The notes under the pieces were generated by a model that saw only the letters and a list, made by a program, of their open reading frames with translations, had not been told where the DNA came from and did no database searches. Positions 8,438-18,416 of a DNA stretch of 64,000 nt are shown here, piece after piece (position 1 is the stretch's first letter; each line of letters begins with the position of its first letter). A program made the translations under genes and the position numbers. Source of the DNA: Paracoccus thiocyanatus. GTDB lineage: Bacteria; Pseudomonadota; Alphaproteobacteria; Rhodobacterales; Rhodobacteraceae. The stretch spans positions 186,001 through 250,000 of the forward strand of contig NZ_FTMK01000002.1 of the NCBI RefSeq assembly GCF_900156255.1. The letters are read 5' to 3'.

Positions 8438-9816
8438 CCCGTTCGATCCGCTGGCGGCTGGTGGCGGCCGGCGCCTTCGCCATCGCCGTGGCGCTGGCGC
8501 TGTCCGGCATGGGGCTGGCGGTGCTTTTCGAACGCCATGTCGAACGCGTGGCCGTCGCCGATCTTCAGGCCCGTGCGCTGGCTTTGGCGGCCATGGTCCA
8601 GCCGAATGGCGAAGCCGGGGCCAGCCTGCGCGCGCCGCCCGACGACCCGCTTTATGACCAGCCCTTTTCGGGGCATTACTGGCAAGTCATGCTGGGCGAC
8701 GAGTTGCGCCGCTCGCGCTCGCTATGGGATTATACGCTGCCCACCCCCCAGCCGCCGCCGCCGCCGGGCGAAAGCGCGGTGCGGGCGCTGGCCGGCCCGC
8801 AAGGCGAGCCGCTGCTTGCCGTCGAACAGGGGCTGCTGGTGGGCCGGGGCGCGGTGCCGCTGCGCATCATCGTCGCCTCGGACCGGGACGAACTGGCGCT
8901 GGCCAGGCGCGGCTTCCTGGGCGATCTTCTGCCCTATCTGGGGCTGCTGGGCGCGGCGCTGCTGCTGGCAAGCTGGTTGCAGATCACCGTCGGGCTGGAA
9001 CCGCTTCAGCAGGTCGGCGCCAGGGTGGCGGCGCTGGGTTCGGGCGCGCGGCCGCGCATCGGCCAGGACCTGCCGACCGAGGTGATCCCGCTGGCCACGG
9101 AAATCGACAAGCTGCTGGATGCGCGCGACCGGGAACTGGACCGCGCCCGCCACCGCGCCGCCAACCTTGCGCATGGTTTCAAGACGCCCCTCCAGGCGCT
9201 TCTGGGCGATGCGGCGCGGTTGTCCAGCCGCGGCGAGGCCGAGATCGCGCGCAGCGTCGAGGCTATCGCCAACCAGATGCGCCGCCATGTCGACCGCGAA
9301 CTGGCCCGCGCCCGCATCCAGTCCGGCCGCGCCCGGCAGTCGGCCGAACCGGGCACCATCACCGCCAAGCTGGTGGGCGTGCTGCGCCGCACGCCGCAAG
9401 GCGCCGGCATCGACTGGCAGATCGCGATCCCGCCGGGCCTATATGCCCGCATCGACCCCGACGACCTGACCGAGGCGCTTGGCGCGCTGTTGGAAAACGC
9501 CATGCGCCATGCGGGCCGCAGCGTCCATGTCTCGGCCCGCGCGCAAGGGGGCCGCGTCCTTATCGCCATCCGCGACGACGGCCCCGGCGTCCCCGAGGCC
9601 GATCTGCAACGGCTGACACAGCGCGGCCTGAGCCTTGATCCCGACGGCGAAGGCCAAGGCATCGGCTTGGCCGTCGTGGCCGATATCGTCGATGCGGCCC
9701 ATGGCGAATTGCGGCTCGCCAACGCCGATCCGGGCTTTCTGGCGGAACTTTATCTGGACGCGGCGCCCCCCGTCCCGCCGGGCGGACCGCCTTCACCGTT
9801 TCCCAAATACTCATAA
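8434..9816 (+). CDS. Sensor histidine kinase
   Basis: 460 residues starting at GTG. Transmembrane helices lie at about 8-32 and 165-186, enclosing a ~130-residue periplasmic sensor with a proline stretch near 105-111. The dimerisation box has His247 in ANLAHGFKTPL; unlike the usual HELRTP, the residue after His is Gly. The catalytic domain retains the N box (ALLENAMRHAGR), G1 (DDGPGVP) and G2 (GQGIGLAVV). Cognate kinase of the preceding regulator. Its final codons coincide with a 22-base dispersed repeat. Confidence 0.92.
   Translation: MTRSIRWRLVAAGAFAIAVALALSGMGLAVLFERHVERVAVADLQARALALAAMVQPNGEAGASLRAPPDDPLYDQPFSGHYWQVMLGDELRRSRSLWDYTLPTPQPPPPPGESAVRALAGPQGEPLLAVEQGLLVGRGAVPLRIIVASDRDELALARRGFLGDLLPYLGLLGAALLLASWLQITVGLEPLQQVGARVAALGSGARPRIGQDLPTEVIPLATEIDKLLDARDRELDRARHRAANLAHGFKTPLQALLGDAARLSSRGEAEIARSVEAIANQMRRHVDRELARARIQSGRARQSAEPGTITAKLVGVLRRTPQGAGIDWQIAIPPGLYARIDPDDLTEALGALLENAMRHAGRSVHVSARAQGGRVLIAIRDDGPGVPEADLQRLTQRGLSLDPDGEGQGIGLAVVADIVDAAHGELRLANADPGFLAELYLDAAPPVPPGGPPSPFPKYS
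9791..9812 (+). repeat. Dispersed box, copy C (3' end of the kinase gene)
   Basis: CTTCACCGTTTCCCAAATAC plus TC is found again, perfectly and in inverted orientation, at 19551-19572. It overlaps the last codons of the histidine kinase and shares the CTTC...CCAAATA core with copies A and B. Confidence 0.6.
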
Positions 9817-9840
9817 GGCAACCGCGCAGCACCCGCCGGC

Positions 9841-10689
9841 CTAGCGCAAGATCACCGCGACATTGTCGATCAGCCGCACCCCGTCAAGCCAGGCCGCGAC
9901 CAAAAGCCGGGCCGGGCGGCCGGGCTGCGGCGTGCCCAGCGTCTCGCCGTCGCGCAGCTCCAGATATTCCACGGGCGCGATCCCTGCCGCCTCCAGCCCG
10001 GCGCGCGCGGCGGCCAGCACCGCGGCCACCGGCTCTCCGGCCTCGATCCGGGCGCTCGCGTCGAACAGCGCGCGGGGCAGGGCGGCGGCGCGCCCGCGCC
10101 CCGCGTCGGTCAGGCGCTGGTTGCGCGAAGACAGCGCCAACCCGTCCGCGGCCCGCACACAGGGGCAGGCCACGATCTGGACCGGCAGCTTCAGGTCCGC
10201 GGCCAGCCGGCGCACCAGTTGCAATTGCTGCCAGTCCTTTTCGCCGAAAAAGGCCCGGTCGGCCTGGGTCATGGTGAACAGCATCGTCACCACCGTTGCC
10301 ACGCCGTCGAAATGGCCGGGGCGGTGCGCCCCTTCCAGCGGCTCGGTCACGCCCGAGACCGTGACCACCGTGGCATGGCCGGGCGGATAGACCTCGTCCC
10401 CGTCGGGCACGAACAGCGCATCGACCCCCAGGGGGCCCAGCAGTTCCGCGTCGGCATGTTCGGTGCGCGGATAGCGGGCAAAGTCCTCGGGGCTGTTGAA
10501 CTGGCGCGGATTGACAAACAGCGTCACGATCACCCGGTCGCAATTGGCCCGCGCCGCCCGCACCAGGCTTAGATGCCCCTCGTGCAGCGCCCCCATCGTG
10601 GGCACCACGGCGATGCTTTCGCCGCGGGCTTTCCAGCCGCCGACCATTGCGCGCAGTTCGGCCAGCGGCCGGACGATCGGTGCGCTCAT
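9841..10689 (-). CDS. panC: Pantoate--beta-alanine ligase
   Basis: 282 residues. Condenses pantoate and beta-alanine with ATP to pantothenate in the cytoplasm, the last step before CoA synthesis. The nucleotidyltransferase motif [15 protein letters not shown] with the HxGH-like segment, [19 protein letters not shown] and [15 protein letters not shown] are diagnostic. It overlaps panB by four bases (ATGA) and is second in a panBC operon. Confidence 0.97.
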   Translation of the reverse strand: MSAPIVRPLAELRAMVGGWKARGESIAVVPTMGALHEGHLSLVRAARANCDRVIVTLFVNPRQFNSPEDFARYPRTEHADAELLGPLGVDALFVPDGDEVYPPGHATVVTVSGVTEPLEGAHRPGHFDGVATVVTMLFTMTQADRAFFGEKDWQQLQLVRRLAADLKLPVQIVACPCVRAADGLALSSRNQRLTDAGRGRAAALPRALFDASARIEAGEPVAAVLAAARAGLEAAGIAPVEYLELRDGETLGTPQPGRPARLLVAAWLDGVRLIDNVAVILR

Positions 10690-11516
10690 GCAGGCTTGCC
10701 CGCGCCAAAGGCATGTTCGGGACCGGGAAAGCGCCGCGCGCGGACCTCGGCGGCATAGGCGGCGATGGCAGTATCGGCATCGCCGCCCAGTTCGGCATAG
10801 CGCTTGACGAATTTCGGCCGGAAATCGGCGAACAGGCCCAGCATGTCATCGACCACCAGCACCTGCCCGTCGCAATCGACGCCGGCGCCGATGCCGATGG
10901 TCGGCACCGCGATTTCCTGGGTGATGCGCGCCCCCAGCGCCTCGGGCAGCTTTTCCAGCACCACGGCAAAGGCGCCGGCATCCGCAAGCGCGGCGGCGTC
11001 GCCGGCGATGCGGTCGGCCTCGTCCGGGTCGCGGCCCTGCACCTTGTAGCCGCCCAGCGTATTGACCGCTTGCGGCGTCAACCCGACATGGCCCATCACC
11101 GGGATGCCGCGCGCCACCAGGAAGGCGACGGTTTCGGCCATGTGGCGCCCGCCCTCCAGCTTGACCGCCTGGCAGCCGGTCTCGGCCATCATGCGGGCGG
11201 CGTTGCGGAACGCCTGCTCGGGCCCTTCCTCATAGCTGCCAAAGGGCATGTCCACCACCAGGCAGGCCCGCGAACAGCCCCGCGCCACGGCCTTGCCGTG
11301 CAGGATCATCATCTCCATGCTGACGCCGATGGTCGAGGGCAGGCCGTGCAGCACCATGCCCAGGCTGTCGCCGACCAGCGCGATGTCGCAATGCGCATCC
11401 ACCAGCCGGGCCATGGGCGTGGTATAGGCAGTCAGGCATACCACGGGTTCGCCGCCCTTGCGGGCGCGGATGTCGGCGGGACCAAGCTGGCCCTTACGAT
11501 CGGGGGTCGCGCTCAT
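10686..11516 (-). CDS. panB: 3-methyl-2-oxobutanoate hydroxymethyltransferase
   Basis: 276 residues. Transfers a hydroxymethyl group from methylene-THF to alpha-ketoisovalerate, giving ketopantoate. Recognisable segments are [33 protein letters not shown] with the catalytic region, and [16 protein letters not shown] ribosome-binding site lies just upstream of the ATG. First gene of panBC. Confidence 0.97.
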   Translation of the reverse strand: MSATPDRKGQLGPADIRARKGGEPVVCLTAYTTPMARLVDAHCDIALVGDSLGMVLHGLPSTIGVSMEMMILHGKAVARGCSRACLVVDMPFGSYEEGPEQAFRNAARMMAETGCQAVKLEGGRHMAETVAFLVARGIPVMGHVGLTPQAVNTLGGYKVQGRDPDEADRIAGDAAALADAGAFAVVLEKLPEALGARITQEIAVPTIGIGAGVDCDGQVLVVDDMLGLFADFRPKFVKRYAELGGDADTAIAAYAAEVRARRFPGPEHAFGAGKPA

Positions 11517-11874
11517 CTACTCCTCCATTCTTCAGCGGCCCAGGCGGGCGATGCCCCCATATTGGATTTGCGCCGCGATGTCTCGCAAGAAAACGATGCA
11601 GATGCAGCATTGGCGCGCAGGATTATAAGCGACTGGCCGGCCCGGCCGACGCCGCCAACGCTGTCGCCCACCAAGGCGGCTACCATGAGGGGGGGATTTC
11701 TGGAGAGATAAATCAGCAAATACATATAGATATGGGCGATTCCTAGAATCATTCCAGATTTCTGCCAGCCCCAGCCGCCGGCCCTGCATGTCCTGGTTTG
11801 CTTGACACCGCGTGACCCGCGCCCTAGTGCCGGTCCTGGTCCCGCGCGGGGGCCCGACCAGTTGGGATCACGAC
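11517..11874. other. Divergent panB/argC intergenic region (358 bp)
   Basis: No gene is supported. It must hold the panB promoter (minus strand) and the argC promoter (plus strand). The stretch 11700-11765 is AT-richer than its surroundings (around ATACATATAGATATGGG). A sigma-70-like argC promoter is listed separately. Confidence 0.5.
11802..11830 (+). promoter_or_regulatory. Predicted argC promoter
   Basis: Consensus -35 TTGACA at 11802-11807 followed 17 bases later by TAGTGC at 11825-11830 as a weak -10. The start codon is 45 bases further on. The match to the -10 consensus is poor, so only the -35 is convincing. Confidence 0.4.
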
Positions 11875-12903
11875 ATGACGCTGAACGCTGCCATCCTTGG
11901 GGCCTCGGGTTACACGGGTGCCGAACTCGTGCGCATTCTGGCCACCCACCCCCGGATCCAGATCGCCGCGCTTTCCGCCGACCGCAAGGCGGGTCAGGGC
12001 TATGACCAGGTCTTTCCGCATCTGCGCCACCTGAACCTGCCGGCGCTGGTCCGGATGGAAGAGATCGACTTCGCCTCCATCGACCTGGTGTTCTGCGCGC
12101 TGCCGCACGGCCTTAGCCAGCCTTTGGTCGGGCAATTGCCCGCCGATGTGAAGATCGTCGATCTTGGCGCCGATTTCCGCCTGCGCGACCCGGCGGGTTA
12201 CAAGGCTTGGTACGGGCTTGACCATGCCGCGCCGGATATCCAGCCGCAGGCGGTCTATGGGCTGACCGAATTCTACCGCGACCAGATCCGGGACGCCCGC
12301 CTTGTCGCCGGCACCGGCTGCAACGCCGCCACCGTGCAATTCGCCCTGCGGCCGCTGATCGCATCAGGGCTGATCGACCTGGACGACATCATCTGCGATC
12401 TCAAGAACGGGATTTCCGGGGCAGGGCGCTCGCTCAAGGAAAACATGCTCTTCGCCGAACGCTCCGAGGATGTGGCGGGCTATTCCCAAGGGGGAAAGCA
12501 CCGCCATCTGGGCGAGTTCGACCAGGAGTTCTCGGCCCTCGCCGGGCGCCCGGTGCGCATCCAGTTCACCCCGCATCTGGTGCCGGTGAACCGCGGCATC
12601 CTGGCGTCCTGCTATCTCAAGGGCGAGCCGCAGGCGGTGCATGCCGCCTTGGCGGCCGCCTATGCCGAGGAACCCTTTGTCGTCGTGCTGCCCTATGGGC
12701 AGTTGCCGGCGATGGCGCATGTGCAGGGCTCGAACTTCTGCCATATCGGCGTGACCGGCGACCGGATCTCGGGGCGGGCGCTGGTCGTCTCGACCCTGGA
12801 CAACCTGTGCAAGGGATCTTCGGGGCAGGCGGTGCAGAACGCCAACCTGATGCTGGGCCTGCCGGAAACCGAAGGGCTGATGCTGGCGCCGGTCTTTCCC
12901 TGA
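11875..12903 (+). CDS. argC: N-acetyl-gamma-glutamyl-phosphate reductase
   Basis: 342 residues. NADPH-dependent reduction of N-acetylglutamyl phosphate in arginine synthesis. Rossmann motif GASGYTG (residues 9-15), catalytic Cys149 in [17 protein letters not shown], and the HLVPVNRGI segment are present. The upstream in-frame ATG at 11812 was rejected because it would place the likely -10 inside the coding region and add a non-family tail. Other arg genes are not in the window. Confidence 0.96.
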   Translation: MTLNAAILGASGYTGAELVRILATHPRIQIAALSADRKAGQGYDQVFPHLRHLNLPALVRMEEIDFASIDLVFCALPHGLSQPLVGQLPADVKIVDLGADFRLRDPAGYKAWYGLDHAAPDIQPQAVYGLTEFYRDQIRDARLVAGTGCNAATVQFALRPLIASGLIDLDDIICDLKNGISGAGRSLKENMLFAERSEDVAGYSQGGKHRHLGEFDQEFSALAGRPVRIQFTPHLVPVNRGILASCYLKGEPQAVHAALAAAYAEEPFVVVLPYGQLPAMAHVQGSNFCHIGVTGDRISGRALVVSTLDNLCKGSSGQAVQNANLMLGLPETEGLMLAPVFP

Positions 12904-12993
12904 CCGGCGGCAGGGCGCGGAACCAGGGGGCCGGGCTGCGCGTCTTGTCTGGGATAGGGATGGCCTTCCGCCGCCCCGAAGGAGGATAGCAAG

Positions 12994-13161
12994 ATGCGTA
13001 GCCTGATTGCGACTGCCATAAGCGCGATGGTGCTTATGCTTGCCGGATGCGGCGACAATGCCACCGAACGGGCGGCGACCGGCGGCCTTGGCGGAGCGGT
13101 TGTCGCCGGCCCGGCGGGTGCCGTGGTGGGTGGCACCCTGGGGGCGGCGACCGCGGACTGA
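12994..13161 (+). CDS. Small glycine/alanine-rich lipoprotein
   Basis: 55 residues preceded by a strong AAGGAGG ribosome-binding site. Residues 1-18 are a lipoprotein signal ending LMLAG with Cys19 as the predicted lipidated residue. The rest is Gly/Ala-rich (GGLGGAVVAGPAGAVVGGTL), resembling glycine-zipper peptides that associate with membranes. Such miniature lipoproteins recur in Rhodobacterales genomes; no function is known. Followed by a hairpin shared with convergent efp. Confidence 0.7.
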   Translation: MRSLIATAISAMVLMLAGCGDNATERAATGGLGGAVVAGPAGAVVGGTLGAATAD

Positions 13162-13190
13162 TCCGCAGGACGCGCCCTGTCTGCATATAC

Positions 13191-13207
13191 CCCCGGCAGG
13201 GCCGGGG
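13191..13207. terminator. Hairpin between small lipoprotein gene and efp
   Basis: CCCCGGC and GCCGGGG form a perfect 7-bp stem with a 3-nt loop in the convergent 75-bp gap; it can serve both strands. No U-run. Confidence 0.5.
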
Positions 13208-13235
13208 CGTTGCCTTGCGGTTCGGGCCTGGGAAC

Positions 13236-13802
13236 TCAGCCCTTGGCGCGTTCCACATAGGTCAGGTCGGCGGTGTTGATGATCACCTTGGTTCCGACGC
13301 CGATATGCGGCGGGACCATGATGCGGACGCCGTTATGCGCCATGGCCGGCTTGTAGCTGGACGAAGCGGTCTGGCCCTTGACCACCGGCTCGGTCTCGAC
13401 CACCTCGACCGTGACCTTCTGCGGCAGTTCGATGGCGATGGCGACGTCGTTATGCACTTGCAGGAAGACGCTGATGCCGTCTTCCAGGAACACCTTGTCG
13501 TCGCCCACCACTTCGGGCGAGACCACGACCTGCTCATAGCTTTCCGGCTCCATGAAATGGAAGCCCTCGCCATCCTCGTAAAGGAAGTTATAGGCGCGTT
13601 CGTCGACATGGGCGCGTTCGACCTGTTCGGTGGTCTTCCAGCGTTCCGAAACCTTGTTTCCATCCGAGATGCGGCGCAGATCGACCTGGGTGGTCGGCGT
13701 GCCCTTGCCGGGATGGAAATTGGTCGCGGTCAGGACGACATGGAGCTTGCCGTCGATTTCGACGACATTGCCTTTGCGAAGGCTGGAGGCGATGACTTTC
13801 AA
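13236..13802 (-). CDS. efp: Translation elongation factor P
   Basis: 188 residues, three beta-barrel domains as in all EF-P. It relieves ribosome stalling at proline runs. The modified lysine is Lys33 in the loop [11 protein letters not shown], the target for beta-lysine attachment by EpmA. It is divergent from epmA (131-bp gap) and the aminomutase EpmB is encoded at 5289-6329, so all dedicated genes for the beta-lysylation form of the pathway are in this window. Confidence 0.97.
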   Translation of the reverse strand: MKVIASSLRKGNVVEIDGKLHVVLTATNFHPGKGTPTTQVDLRRISDGNKVSERWKTTEQVERAHVDERAYNFLYEDGEGFHFMEPESYEQVVVSPEVVGDDKVFLEDGISVFLQVHNDVAIAIELPQKVTVEVVETEPVVKGQTASSSYKPAMAHNGVRIMVPPHIGVGTKVIINTADLTYVERAKG

Positions 13803-13934
13803 GGCGATTTCCTTGCCTGCTTTTCAAGTTCCGGGACGCCGGCTAAAACCCGGCGAGATGACGCCCCATAGCGTTTTTCGCAGCCTAGCGCCAGCCGCAA
13901 GCGGAAAACGACATAGGATGCAGGAGATGCGCCA

Positions 13935-14981
13935 ATGAAGCCCGTGCAGGAAAGCCCATGGTGGGACCCTGATCGCCATGCCGGCCGCCGGCCGCTGTTG
14001 CTGGCGCGCAACCGCATCCAGGCGCAAATGCGCGACTGGCTGGCGACCCGCGACTTTGTCGAGGTGGACCCGCTGGCCCTGGCCGCCAGTCCGGGAAACG
14101 AGACGCATCTGCATGCCTTTGCCACCGACCGGATCGGCAATGACGGCCAGCCGCGGCGGATGTATCTGCACACCAGCCCGGAATTCGCCATGAAAAAGCT
14201 GCTGGCGGCGGGCGAGAAGCGCATCTTCGCCTTCAGCCATGTCTGGCGCAACCGCGAGCGCGGGGCGCTGCACAGCCCGGAATTCTGCATGCTGGAATGG
14301 TATCGCGTCGGGCAGGATTACCGTGTTCTTTTCGACGATTGCGCGCAATACCTGCGGCTGGCTGCCAAGGGGGCGGGCGCCGACCGGCTGCGCTTTCGCG
14401 GCATCGAGTGCGACCCCTATGCCGCGCCGCAGGTGATGACGGTCGCCCAGGCGTTTCGCGAATTTGCCGGCATCGACCTTCTCGCGACCTGCGAGGGTGT
14501 CGAAACGGATGCGGCCGCCCTGCGCGCCCAGGCCGAGGCGCAGGGGGTCCGCCTGGCCGCGGACGACGGCTGGTCCGACATCCTGTCGCGCGTGCTGGTC
14601 GAACGGGTCGAGCCGCATCTGGGCCACGGCCGGCCGCTGATCCTGGACCGCTATCCGGCGGCCGAGGCGGCGTTGGCGCGGCGCGCCGCCGACGAGCCGC
14701 GCGAGGCCGAGCGGTTCGAGCTATACGCCTGCGGCGTGGAACTGGCCAACGGCTTTGGCGAATTGACCGACCCGGCCGAGCAGCGCCGCCGCTTCCAGGC
14801 CGAGATGGACGAAAAAGAGCGAATCCACGGCGAGCGCTATCCGCTGGACGAGGATTTCCTGGACGCCCTGGCCATCATGCCGCCGGCCGCGGGCTGCGCG
14901 CTGGGGTTCGACCGGCTGGTGATGCTGGCCACCGGCGCGCCGCGCATCGACGAGGTGATATGGACCCCGCTGCCTCAATAA
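13935..14981 (+). CDS. epmA: EF-P--(R)-beta-lysine ligase EpmA (GenX/PoxA)
   Basis: 348 residues, a class II lysyl-tRNA synthetase catalytic core without the N-terminal tRNA anticodon-binding domain, as expected for EpmA. Motif 2 appears as FAFSHVWRNRERGALHSPEF and motif 3 as GCALGFDRLVML; CGVELANGFGELTD matches the amino-acid pocket. It attaches beta-lysine to Lys33 of EF-P. Chosen ATG gives a product close to the usual ~325-350 residues. Confidence 0.95.
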   Translation: MKPVQESPWWDPDRHAGRRPLLLARNRIQAQMRDWLATRDFVEVDPLALAASPGNETHLHAFATDRIGNDGQPRRMYLHTSPEFAMKKLLAAGEKRIFAFSHVWRNRERGALHSPEFCMLEWYRVGQDYRVLFDDCAQYLRLAAKGAGADRLRFRGIECDPYAAPQVMTVAQAFREFAGIDLLATCEGVETDAAALRAQAEAQGVRLAADDGWSDILSRVLVERVEPHLGHGRPLILDRYPAAEAALARRAADEPREAERFELYACGVELANGFGELTDPAEQRRRFQAEMDEKERIHGERYPLDEDFLDALAIMPPAAGCALGFDRLVMLATGAPRIDEVIWTPLPQ

Positions 14982-15129
14982 CGTAAAATCAATTGGATAA
15001 TAGCCAAACCTCATGCGGATTATTTGCGCCGCCGGAAAGGCGGCCTTACGCCGCCGGGAAAATTCCGGGGTTCCGGCGCCGGGGATGGGGCGCTAGGCTT
15101 GGGCAAAACGCAGGACCAAGGGGACAGGA

Positions 15130-16404
15130 ATGCGGTTTTCGATGCGACTGACGGCGACGCTGGCGACCATGGCGCTGTTGCTGGGGGGCTGCGCGGGTCC
15201 TTATCCCGGCGCGGGCGTTTCCCAGCAGGGGCAAGAGATCAAATGGGGCCGCGACCAGAATCCTCCGGCGGCCAAGGTGGCCGGGCTGAATAGCTGGGTC
15301 GAAGGCTTCAAGGGCCGCGCCCGCAGCCAGGGCATCAGCGCCAGCACCCTGGATTTCGCCTTCCGCGGCGTGACCTATAACCCCGAGGTGGTGCGCCGGT
15401 CGCAAAACCAGGCCGAGTTCAAGAAATCGCTGTGGGAATACCTGGAGAACGCGGTTTCGGAAAAGCGCCAGACCAATGGCCGCGCCGCCCTGGCGCAATA
15501 TGGCGGGGTGCTGAGCCGCATCGAGGCGACCTATGGCGTCGACAAGGAAATCGTCGCCGCGGTCTGGGGCATGGAATCGACCTATGGCGAGCGGCGGGGC
15601 GACTTGCCGCTGATCGAAAGCCTGGCCACCCTGGGATATGAGGGCTATCGCGGCGAATTCTTTCGCAGCCAGTTGATGGCGGCGCTGAAGATCCTGCAAT
15701 CGGGCGATATCGACCCCGGCCACATGACCGGAAGCTGGGCCGGGGCCATGGGCCACACCCAGTTCATCCCGACGACCTATCTGGCCTATGCGGTGGATTT
15801 CACCGGCGACGGGCGGCGCGACATCTGGTCGAACGATCCTTCGGACGCGCTGGCCTCGGCGGCGAACTACCTGGCGAAATCGGGCTGGCAGCGCGGATTG
15901 CCGGCCGCGGTCGAGGTCACGCTGCCGCCCGGCTTCAACATGGGGCTGGCCGGCAAGGGCAAGCGGCGCAGCGTCGCGGAATGGCAGTCCTTGGGCCTGC
16001 GCCAGGCCAACCAGCGGCCGCTGCCGCCCGCCGGCACCTCGACCGAACTGATCGTGCCCGGCGGCGCCTCGGGTGCGGCCTTCCTGATCACCCGCAACTT
16101 CCACGCCATCCTGCGCTACAACAATGCCGACAGCTATGCGCTGGCGGTGTCGCATCTGGCGGACCGGCTGCGCGGCTATCCGGGGCTGGCCAATCCCTGG
16201 CCCGCCGACCATCCCGGCCTACGGATCGAGCAGCGCAAGGAAATGCAGCGCCTGCTGGGCGCGCGGGGCTTCGACACCCAGGGCGTGGACGGCAATGTCG
16301 GCTCGAACACCATCAGCGCCATTCGCGCCTATCAGGCGTCGCGCGGGCTGCCGGTGACGGGCGAGCCTTCGGCCGCGCTGCTTGAGCAATTGCGCCGCGG
16401 CTAG
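15130..16404 (+). CDS. Lytic murein transglycosylase (MltB-type) with C-terminal peptidoglycan-binding domain
   Basis: 424 residues. Lipoprotein signal with lipobox LLGGC (Cys21), so probably anchored in the outer membrane facing the periplasm. The SLT/MltB catalytic domain spans ~50-345 with catalytic Glu149 in AVWGMESTYGE and MGHTQFIPTTY; a PG_binding_1 domain follows at ~355-420 (MQRLLGARGFDTQGVDGNVG). It cleaves the MurNAc-GlcNAc bond to 1,6-anhydroMurNAc during wall turnover. Monocistronic; convergent with hisH. Confidence 0.93.
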   Translation: MRFSMRLTATLATMALLLGGCAGPYPGAGVSQQGQEIKWGRDQNPPAAKVAGLNSWVEGFKGRARSQGISASTLDFAFRGVTYNPEVVRRSQNQAEFKKSLWEYLENAVSEKRQTNGRAALAQYGGVLSRIEATYGVDKEIVAAVWGMESTYGERRGDLPLIESLATLGYEGYRGEFFRSQLMAALKILQSGDIDPGHMTGSWAGAMGHTQFIPTTYLAYAVDFTGDGRRDIWSNDPSDALASAANYLAKSGWQRGLPAAVEVTLPPGFNMGLAGKGKRRSVAEWQSLGLRQANQRPLPPAGTSTELIVPGGASGAAFLITRNFHAILRYNNADSYALAVSHLADRLRGYPGLANPWPADHPGLRIEQRKEMQRLLGARGFDTQGVDGNVGSNTISAIRAYQASRGLPVTGEPSAALLEQLRRG

Positions 16405-16418
16405 ACCGGCCTGCGCGA

Positions 16419-16458
16419 CCGGGGCAGGGCGGCCGCGCAAACCCGCGCGCCGCCCCGG
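16419..16458. terminator. GC-rich hairpin in convergent mltB-like/hisH gap
   Basis: Outer arms CCGGGGC and GCCCCGG enclose further pairing (CGCGC with GCGCG) around AAACC. It starts 15 bases after the transglycosylase stop and ends 9 bases from the hisH stop. No U-run; a bidirectional terminator is the simplest reading. Confidence 0.45.
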
Positions 16459-16467
16459 CCCGCATCC

Positions 16468-17097
16468 TTACGGTCGCCAGCGCAGGAAATTGCCGATGAT
16501 GCGCAGCCCCACGGCCTGGGATTTTTCCGGGTGGAACTGGGTGCCGACGATATTGTCGCGCCCCACCACCGCCGTCACCGGCCCGCCGTAATCGGCGCTG
16601 GCCAAAAGATGCGCGGGCTCGGCCGGGCGAAACTGCCAGCCATGCACGAAATAGGCGTGATCGCCGGTCGCGATCCCGTCCAGCAGCGGATGCGGGCGCA
16701 GCACGGTCAGGTCGTTCCAGCCCATATGCGGCACCTTCAGGCCGGGCGAGTCGATGGCCACGATCTGCCCTCCGATCCAGCCCAGGCCCTGGGTGTCGCG
16801 ATATTCATGCCCGATCTCGGCCAGCATCTGCATGCCGACGCAGATGCCCATGAAGGGCACGGCGCGGGCGATCACCGCCTCGTGCAGCGCCTCGACCATG
16901 CCCGGCACGGCGTCAAGCGCCGCGCGGCAGGCCGGAAAGGCGCCGTCGCCCGGCAGCACGATGCAGTCGGCGCGCGCGACGGCGTCGGGGTCGGACGTCA
17001 CCACCACCTCGGCCCCCGCCTCGCGCCCCATCAGCGCAAAGGCCTTTTCGGCGGAATGCAGGTTGCCGCTGTCGTAATCGACCAGCGCCACCCGCAT
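16468..17097 (-). CDS. hisH: Imidazole glycerol phosphate synthase glutaminase subunit HisH
   Basis: 209 residues. Class I glutamine amidotransferase supplying ammonia to HisF in histidine synthesis. Nucleophile Cys86 in GICVGMQML, oxyanion strand PG.GAF and catalytic His/Glu in FHPEKSQ near the C-terminus are intact. A GTG one codon upstream is possible, but the ATG at 17097 gives a one-base overlap with the hisB stop (TGATG), fitting translational coupling. Confidence 0.96.
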   Translation of the reverse strand: MRVALVDYDSGNLHSAEKAFALMGREAGAEVVVTSDPDAVARADCIVLPGDGAFPACRAALDAVPGMVEALHEAVIARAVPFMGICVGMQMLAEIGHEYRDTQGLGWIGGQIVAIDSPGLKVPHMGWNDLTVLRPHPLLDGIATGDHAYFVHGWQFRPAEPAHLLASADYGGPVTAVVGRDNIVGTQFHPEKSQAVGLRIIGNFLRWRP

Positions 17098-17684
17098 CAC
17101 AGCGCCCCCTTGGTCGAGGGCAGCACGCCGGCCATGCGCGGGTCGGGCTCGACCGCCTCGCGCAGGGCGCGGGCAACGGCCTTGAAGGCCGCCTCGGCGA
17201 TGTGATGGGCGTTCAGCCCGTGGATGCGGTCCACATGCAGGGTGATGCCGCCATGGGTGGAAAGCGCCTGGAAGAATTCCCGCACCAGCTCGGTGTCGAA
17301 TGTGCCGATCTTCTGCGCCGGGAAATCCACGTTCCAGACCAGATAGGGCCGCGCCGACAGGTCCAGCGCCGCGCGCACCAGCGCGTCGTCCATCGCCAGG
17401 TGGAACGAACCGTAACGGCGGATCCCCTTCTTGTCGCCAAGCGCGCGGGCCAGGGCCTGGCCGATGGCGATGCCGCTATCCTCGACCGTGTGGTGATCGT
17501 CGACATGCAGGTCGCCCTGGGCCCGCAGGGACAGGTCGATCAGCGAATGCCGCGCCAACTGGTCCAGCATGTGATCGAAAAAGCCGATGCCGGTGCGGTT
17601 GTCGTAGCGGCCGGTGCCGTCAAGGTCCAGCTCGACCTCGATCTGCGTCTCGGCCGTTTCGCGGGTGATCTTTGCGCGGCGCAT
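17097..17684 (-). CDS. hisB: Imidazoleglycerol-phosphate dehydratase
   Basis: 195 residues, the monofunctional HisB lacking the phosphatase domain, as usual in alphaproteobacteria. Mn-binding His-rich motifs [17 protein letters not shown] and [14 protein letters not shown] are present, with the second set [16 protein letters not shown] near the C-terminus. First gene of a hisB-hisH pair. Confidence 0.97.
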   Translation of the reverse strand: MRRAKITRETAETQIEVELDLDGTGRYDNRTGIGFFDHMLDQLARHSLIDLSLRAQGDLHVDDHHTVEDSGIAIGQALARALGDKKGIRRYGSFHLAMDDALVRAALDLSARPYLVWNVDFPAQKIGTFDTELVREFFQALSTHGGITLHVDRIHGLNAHHIAEAAFKAVARALREAVEPDPRMAGVLPSTKGAL

Positions 17685-17867
17685 CGCGTTCTCTCCTCAT
17701 GCAGGCTGGACGCCTTATAGGGCCCGATTCGGCGGCTGAAAAGCCGATGCCGCGCCGCAGTCCGGGCGGGAAACCCCGCCCGCCGCCACCCGTCCTTGTC
17801 ATATGGCCGATGCAATGCGAAAACGGGGCAAGCCCAAAGGACAAGCGACCCGAAAGGATCCTGGCCG

Positions 17868-18413
17868 ATGAGAAACGACCTGAATGCCAGCGAAAGGCGG
17901 CTGATCGCCGCCCTGGACCGCATCGACCGCTTCCTGGACCGCACGGCCCTGGCGCGCGCGGAGCATGCGCAGACCGTTGCCGACCCGGAAGCCGGGGCGC
18001 GGCTTGACGCGCTAGAGGCCGAAAACCGCCGGCTTTCCCAGGAGCTTGCCGCGCTGCACGAGCGCGAGGCGGCGACGCTGGACGCCTGCGAGGCGCGACT
18101 GGCAGAAGCGCATGCGCGCCTGCTTCGTTCGGGGCAAGAGGCGGCGCGGCTTTCGGCGGCCAACGACGCGCTGGCCGAGGCCAATCGCAACCTGATCGAC
18201 GCGCGCGAGGGCGAGGGGGACCCCGACGGCATCCGCGCCGCGATGGCGGCAGAGATCGAATCGCTGCACGCCGCCCGCGCCGCCGAAGTCGCGCAGATGG
18301 GCGAGATCGTCGAGGCGCTGGAGCGCATGGTCGGCGCGCCGGACCCTGCCGCCCCCGCCTTGCAGCCGGCGGCGGCCGGAGATGGTGACGATCTGGACGG
18401 CGAAAGGGGCTGA
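17868..18413 (+). CDS. Coiled-coil protein encoded with ZapA; ZauP candidate
   Basis: 181 residues, without signal or membrane segment. Residues ~40-175 are strongly heptad-like and rich in Ala, Glu, Leu and Arg (for example ALEAENRRLSQELAALHERE). It ends three bases before zapA, so the two are cotranscribed. In Caulobacter a conserved small coiled-coil protein, ZauP, is encoded beside zapA and works with ZapA to focus the Z ring; position and architecture here match, but I cannot compare sequences, so the name is inference. The longer frame from 17796 has no convincing support. Confidence 0.6.
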   Translation: MRNDLNASERRLIAALDRIDRFLDRTALARAEHAQTVADPEAGARLDALEAENRRLSQELAALHEREAATLDACEARLAEAHARLLRSGQEAARLSAANDALAEANRNLIDAREGEGDPDGIRAAMAAEIESLHAARAAEVAQMGEIVEALERMVGAPDPAAPALQPAAAGDGDDLDGERG

Positions 18414-18416
18414 AGA

